6,303 bases of DNA, from NCBI GenBank assembly GCA_019423635.1, contig JAHZBA010000063.1:1-6303 (forward strand), written 5' to 3'. The translations under genes were made by a program, and so were the position numbers. The notes beneath the pieces are model-generated. The model was given only the letters and a program-made list of their open reading frames with translations. It made no database searches and was not told where the DNA came from. This document shows positions 6,047 through 6,303 of this stretch, piece after piece. This DNA is from Clostridiales bacterium. GTDB lineage: Bacteria; Bacillota; Clostridia; Oscillospirales; Oscillospiraceae. Positions within the stretch are counted from its first letter, which is position 1; every line of letters starts with the position of its first letter.

Positions 6047-6303
6047 ATGATGGAACAGCATCATGACTGCGGACTGCTGATGAAACAGATCAACGACGAG
6101 CTGCGGAAAAACGCCAACAACGCCCTGCGCCATCTGGGCATCACCCTGGTGCAGCTGGACGCCCTGGTGGAGCTGGAACGGGCCCCGGAGGGTCAGCGCA
6201 CGCTGAAAGAGCTGGAGCATATCCTCCATGTGGCCCAGTCCACGGCGGCGGGGATCGTCGCCCGGCTGGAGCAGAAGGGCCTTGTGGAGGGCTTTGGGGA
6301 CGC
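6047..6303 (+). CDS. MarR-family transcriptional regulator (3' partial)
   Basis: The first 85 codons of a MarR-type winged helix-turn-helix repressor; the frame is still open at the window end. Residues 9-47 (GLLMKQINDELRKNANNALR, then LGITLVQLDALVELE) form the helices that precede the DNA-binding domain and help dimerisation in this family. Residues 51-85 (RTLKELEHILHVAQSTAAGI, then VARLEQKGLVE) are the helix-turn-helix, the recognition helix and the start of the wing. The protein begins MMEQHHDCG. AGGAGG (6036-6041) lies 5 nt before ATG 6047 and 8 nt before ATG 6050, so either Met may be the start; the ATG at 6043 is in another frame. Divergence from the ABC operon with a shared control region suggests that it regulates the operon and itself. 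MarR proteins usually release DNA on binding small phenolic or lipophilic ligands or on cysteine oxidation; the ligand here is unknown. Confidence 0.9.
   Translation, partial: MMEQHHDCGLLMKQINDELRKNANNALRHLGITLVQLDALVELERAPEGQRTLKELEHILHVAQSTAAGIVARLEQKGLVEGFGD

Noticed and set aside
6008..6229. Minus-strand frame of 73 codons
   Set aside because: It lies opposite the MarR gene, whose helix-turn-helix, promoter and ribosome site are all evident on the plus strand.
1..6303. CRISPR array, tRNA, rRNA, insertion sequence, phage attachment site or riboswitch
   Set aside because: No regular direct repeats with spacers, no tRNA-like cloverleaf, no transposase or terminal repeats, and the leaders of both transcription units are too short (about 15-26 nt) for a riboswitch.

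Overview
The window looks like chromosomal DNA of a GC-rich, low-motility gut-type Firmicute (class Clostridia, order Eubacteriales, in the style of Oscillospiraceae such as Flavonifractor, Oscillibacter or Lawsonibacter). The grounds are Gram-positive-strength Shine-Dalgarno sites (AAAGGAGG, AGGAGGG), high GC with strong third-position G/C, a TPR-type family 2 glycosyltransferase, and a Gld-like ABC operon ending in a DUF4340 gene. The taxonomic call is an inference from style, not a search.

Layout. Positions 1-869 (+) are the 3' part of a glycosyltransferase with C-terminal TPR-like helical repeats; its 5' end lies outside the window. Positions 870-1015 separate two convergent transcription units and contain a perfect 17-bp hairpin at 897-935. 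Positions 1016-5910 (-) are one tight five-gene operon, read from right to left: ABC ATPase (5910-4930), GldF-like permease (4933-4070), GldG-like auxiliary protein (4070-2622), DUF4340 membrane-anchored protein (2635/2644-1235) and a 64-residue helical protein (1210-1016). The first four genes overlap (ATGA, TGATG, then 14 or 23 nt) and the last follows after 24 nt. Positions 5911-6046 are an AT-rich divergent control region with a promoter on each strand and candidate operator palindromes. From 6047 (+) a MarR-family regulator begins and runs off the window after about 85 codons; it has no stop inside the window.

How the parts fit. The ATPase and the permease form an ABC-2 type transporter core. 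The GldG-like and DUF4340 proteins are each anchored by an N-terminal membrane segment and carry a large domain predicted to be outside the cytoplasm. The arrangement parallels the GldA/GldF/GldG complex known from Bacteroidetes gliding motility, but nothing here suggests gliding, and the substrate cannot be read from the sequence. The back-to-back MarR gene is the obvious candidate regulator of both itself and the operon. The most interesting points are the MarR-controlled Gld-like system with its small fifth protein, the threefold internal repeat of the DUF4340 protein, and the palindromes in the shared promoter region. No tRNA, rRNA, CRISPR array, insertion sequence or prophage feature was seen.
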